Source of the DNA: Cranoglanis bouderius
Lineage: Eukaryota; Chordata; Actinopteri; Siluriformes; Cranoglanididae
NCBI GenBank assembly: GCA_023630585.1
Contig: CM042548.1
Coordinates: 6,315,027 to 6,379,026 of the forward strand
Direction: 5' to 3'
Length of the DNA: 64,000 nucleotides
Shown: positions 62,190 through 64,000 of the stretch, piece after piece
Position numbering within the stretch: position 1 is the stretch's first letter
How the letters are laid out: the number at the start of each line of letters is the position of its first letter
The notes under the pieces: generated by a model
The model's input: only the letters and a program-made list of their open reading frames with translations
Database searches by the model: none
Told to the model about the DNA's origin: nothing
Program-made: the position numbers and the translations under genes

Positions 62190-62440
62190 GCACTTTTTAT
62201 GTGACACCCCAAAACACCCCAAGAACAAGCAGGAACTGAAGACAGCTGCAGTAAAGGCCTGGCAGAGCATCACCAAAGAAGAAACCCAGCGTCTGTTAAT
62301 GTCTATGGGTTCCAGACTTTAGGAAGTCATTGGACAGGCAGTCATGCAAAGGATTTGCCCCCAAGTATTAAAAATGACAATTTAATTTATAATTGTTAGT
62401 TTGTCCGATTACTTTTGGTCCCTTAAAAAAGCCACGAGCA
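62190..62440 (+). mobile_element. Tc1-like transposase C-terminal fragment
   Basis: 'aagaacaagcaggaactgaag' to 'ggcagagcatcaccaaagaag' reads as the C-terminal QELKTAAVKAWQSITKEE-type helix. The downstream 'gtccgattacttttggtccc' looks like a terminal-repeat remnant. 5' part lost. Confidence 0.65.
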
Positions 62441-62749
62441 GTTGAACAGCTGATAAGTTCAGGCCGAGTAGTATTGTAAGGTGCATGTTCGGCACCACAA
62501 AGAATGGTCTGCAGGTTCACTTTCCTGGAACGCAATGAGGTCAATCAATTAGGTCAATGTTTGATATGACCATAAGGTAACCAATCCATGCAAGGCTAGC
62601 TTATCTACCACCAAGGCATGCAATTCTCCCTCTTTTTGCTGAGGTGATTGCTAGCAAAAAGGCAATTAACCATGCGAACTGTGCTAGCTGCAGTGAGGAG
62701 GAATAACACTATTGTGTTTTGTTATCTAATATAATTCTAGTGCATTTCC

Positions 62750-62990
62750 ATGGTGTACATCTTAAAGCACATCCTGGTGGGCTGCAAGACCAGCCTCACT
62801 CAAGGCCAATACACCTGGCAGCACAACGAGGTGCTACAATGTCTTGCAGCAGTGCTGGACAGTCAGCGGATGAGCGCTAACGCCCTTCCTCTCCCTTCAT
62901 CCCACTGGCCGGCAATAGCATTTGTCCGGGAAGGTGAGGGTCAAGCCAGACCAGACAGTGGGTGGCTAGGCAGGGCATGCGATAACCCAG
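62750..62990 (+). pseudogene. Retroelement ORF fragment (region after reverse transcriptase)
   Basis: The reading HILVGCKTSLTQGQYTWQHN, then EVLQCLAAVLDSQR and IAFVREGEG, matches the Cys-containing segment that follows the reverse transcriptase in fish non-LTR-type ORFs, recalled from the family and not searched. Only about 75 residues are recognisable before it dissolves into other repeats. Confidence 0.6.
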
Positions 62991-63083
62991 AAGATGCCAT
63001 CAGTCACTTGACCAAGCTTAGGCAGCATGCCTCAAGTGTGCAATTAAGGGATAATAACATCAAGTCCTACATAACAGACCATC

Positions 63084-63362
63084 CATCCATTTCTGCACCG
63101 CTTATCTTACACAGGATCATGGGGGAGCCTGGAGCCTATCCCAGGGAACTCGGGAGTGCCAACCCATTGCAAGGCACAATCGCACACAGATCCACACACC
63201 CATTCACACTATGGGTGTGATCAGCCTACTAATCAGCCTACAATGCATGTCTTTGGAATGGGGGAGGAAACTGGAGTACCCGGAGAAAATCCTTGAAGCA
63301 CGGGGAGAGGCGGGATTCAAACCCCTAACCCCTAGGCAAGTGTGCTAACCACTAAGCCACCT
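63084..63362 (+). repeat. Copy of the 11.23-kb dispersed repeat
   Basis: 'catccatttctgcaccgctt', 'ggagcctggagcctatccc', 'ggagtacccggagaaaatcc' and the tail 'gtgctaaccactaagccacc', more complete at its 3' end than the 11.23-kb copy. Confidence 0.8.
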
Positions 63363-63519
63363 TCCAGTGCATACTGTATATCCACTTAAAATTTACATAC
63401 ATAATGTCTCTTGACTCTGTACTTACAGTATAAATATAAGCATAAAAGGATGTATTCATAAGCATAAACAAAATATTTGTTGAAATAAGAAGCTAAATTG
63501 AGACTCCCTGAATTACCAA

Positions 63520-64000
63520 CATGAATACTTAGTTGCAAAGCTGCTGTTGGCAATTACAGCTTCAAGATGTCGACAGTAAGAAGTAATTATCGTTTTGCAT
63601 CATTATGGTTACATTTTGGCCCATTCTTCTTGGCAAATCAATTTCCAAGTTATGATGTCGTCGTCAATTCCCCATTTTTTCCCCCCAGGCCTTGCTGATG
63701 GACTCGCAATTTCAAAACCCTCCATAAATTTTCAGTGGGATTCAAGTCAGGAGATTGGCTAAGACATTCAAGCACCTTCTTAAGTTATTTTAAGCTTTAT
63801 GTTTGGCATCGTTGTTTTGTTGAAATGTCCGTCTTCTCCCCAGATTCAGTTTTTGGCCTGTTAGTTGAAATTCTCCTCTTGGCACATCACCACATTCATA
63901 TTTCCTTTGAAAAGTGTTCTGATTGTCTAAATGCTTTTAGATGTCTATCTCTTTTCTTTTCTTTTTTTTTTAAGCAAAGAAGTTATGTGTGAGGTGTTGG
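63520..64000 (-). mobile_element. Tc1-like element fragment running off the window
   Basis: The minus strand reads like a Tc1 transposase C-terminal and central region: 'ctccataaattttcagtggg' and 'ttcaagtcaggagattggct' correspond to the SPDLNPIE..-type stretch, and 'cccattcttcttggcaaatc' to the KEEW-type helix. It is frame-broken and continues past 64000. Confidence 0.6.

Overview
The window is vertebrate nuclear DNA and almost certainly from a teleost fish. It has intron-rich genes with GT-AG splice sites, a dense load of Tc1/mariner and hAT-type DNA transposons with their short derivatives, tRNA-derived SINEs, and long (TG)n and (AT)n microsatellites. A catfish-like (siluriform) source is a guess from repeat style, not something the sequence proves. 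About 90 percent of the window is intron, intergenic DNA or transposon.

Three loci look functional. (1) On the minus strand at 5.15-6.02 kb are two exons of an unidentified Ser-rich, basic protein with an NPF motif; the rest of the gene lies off the left edge or in undetected exons. (2) On the minus strand at 21.88-31.34 kb all four coding exons of ppp1r14a (CPI-17) can be assembled; they join in frame to 148 codons and keep the inhibitory phospho-threonine site. (3) On the plus strand at 41.49-51.59 kb nine exons join in frame to a 403-residue membrane-anchored Kunitz inhibitor, spint2 (HAI-2). Its order is signal peptide, MANSC-like Cys domain, three Kunitz domains, transmembrane helix and short tail. 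ppp1r14a and spint2 lie head to head, as PPP1R14A and SPINT2 do in human, which supports both names.

The 10 kb between these two genes holds the most unusual material. A multi-exon cytochrome P450 family 2 pseudogene (minus strand, 34.1-37.8 kb) keeps exons 2 to 8. It carries an 8-bp frameshift in exon 2, a 1.6-kb Tc1 element inserted in the first codon of exon 5, a further frameshift in exon 5, and an in-frame TGA in exon 8. Next to the ppp1r14a start are a 54-bp-arm hairpin and an inverted SINE duplication flanked by 76-bp direct repeats.

Repeats by region: 1-21 kb has SINEs, short inverted-repeat elements and a full-length/internally deleted Tc1 pair (20.25 and 17.38 kb). The introns of ppp1r14a hold a hAT-like element with a near-perfect 8-bp target duplication. 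spint2 intron 2 holds two elements with hAT-like or long terminal repeats. From 52 kb to the end I find no gene, only a third Tc1 element (53.6-55.0 kb), long microsatellites, retroelement debris and Tc1 fragments.

No new multi-gene system was found. The strongest leads are the extended spint2 architecture, the (TG)n tracts on two Kunitz-exon splice donors, the transposon-broken CYP2 relic, and a probable transposon-derived polyadenylation signal for ppp1r14a.
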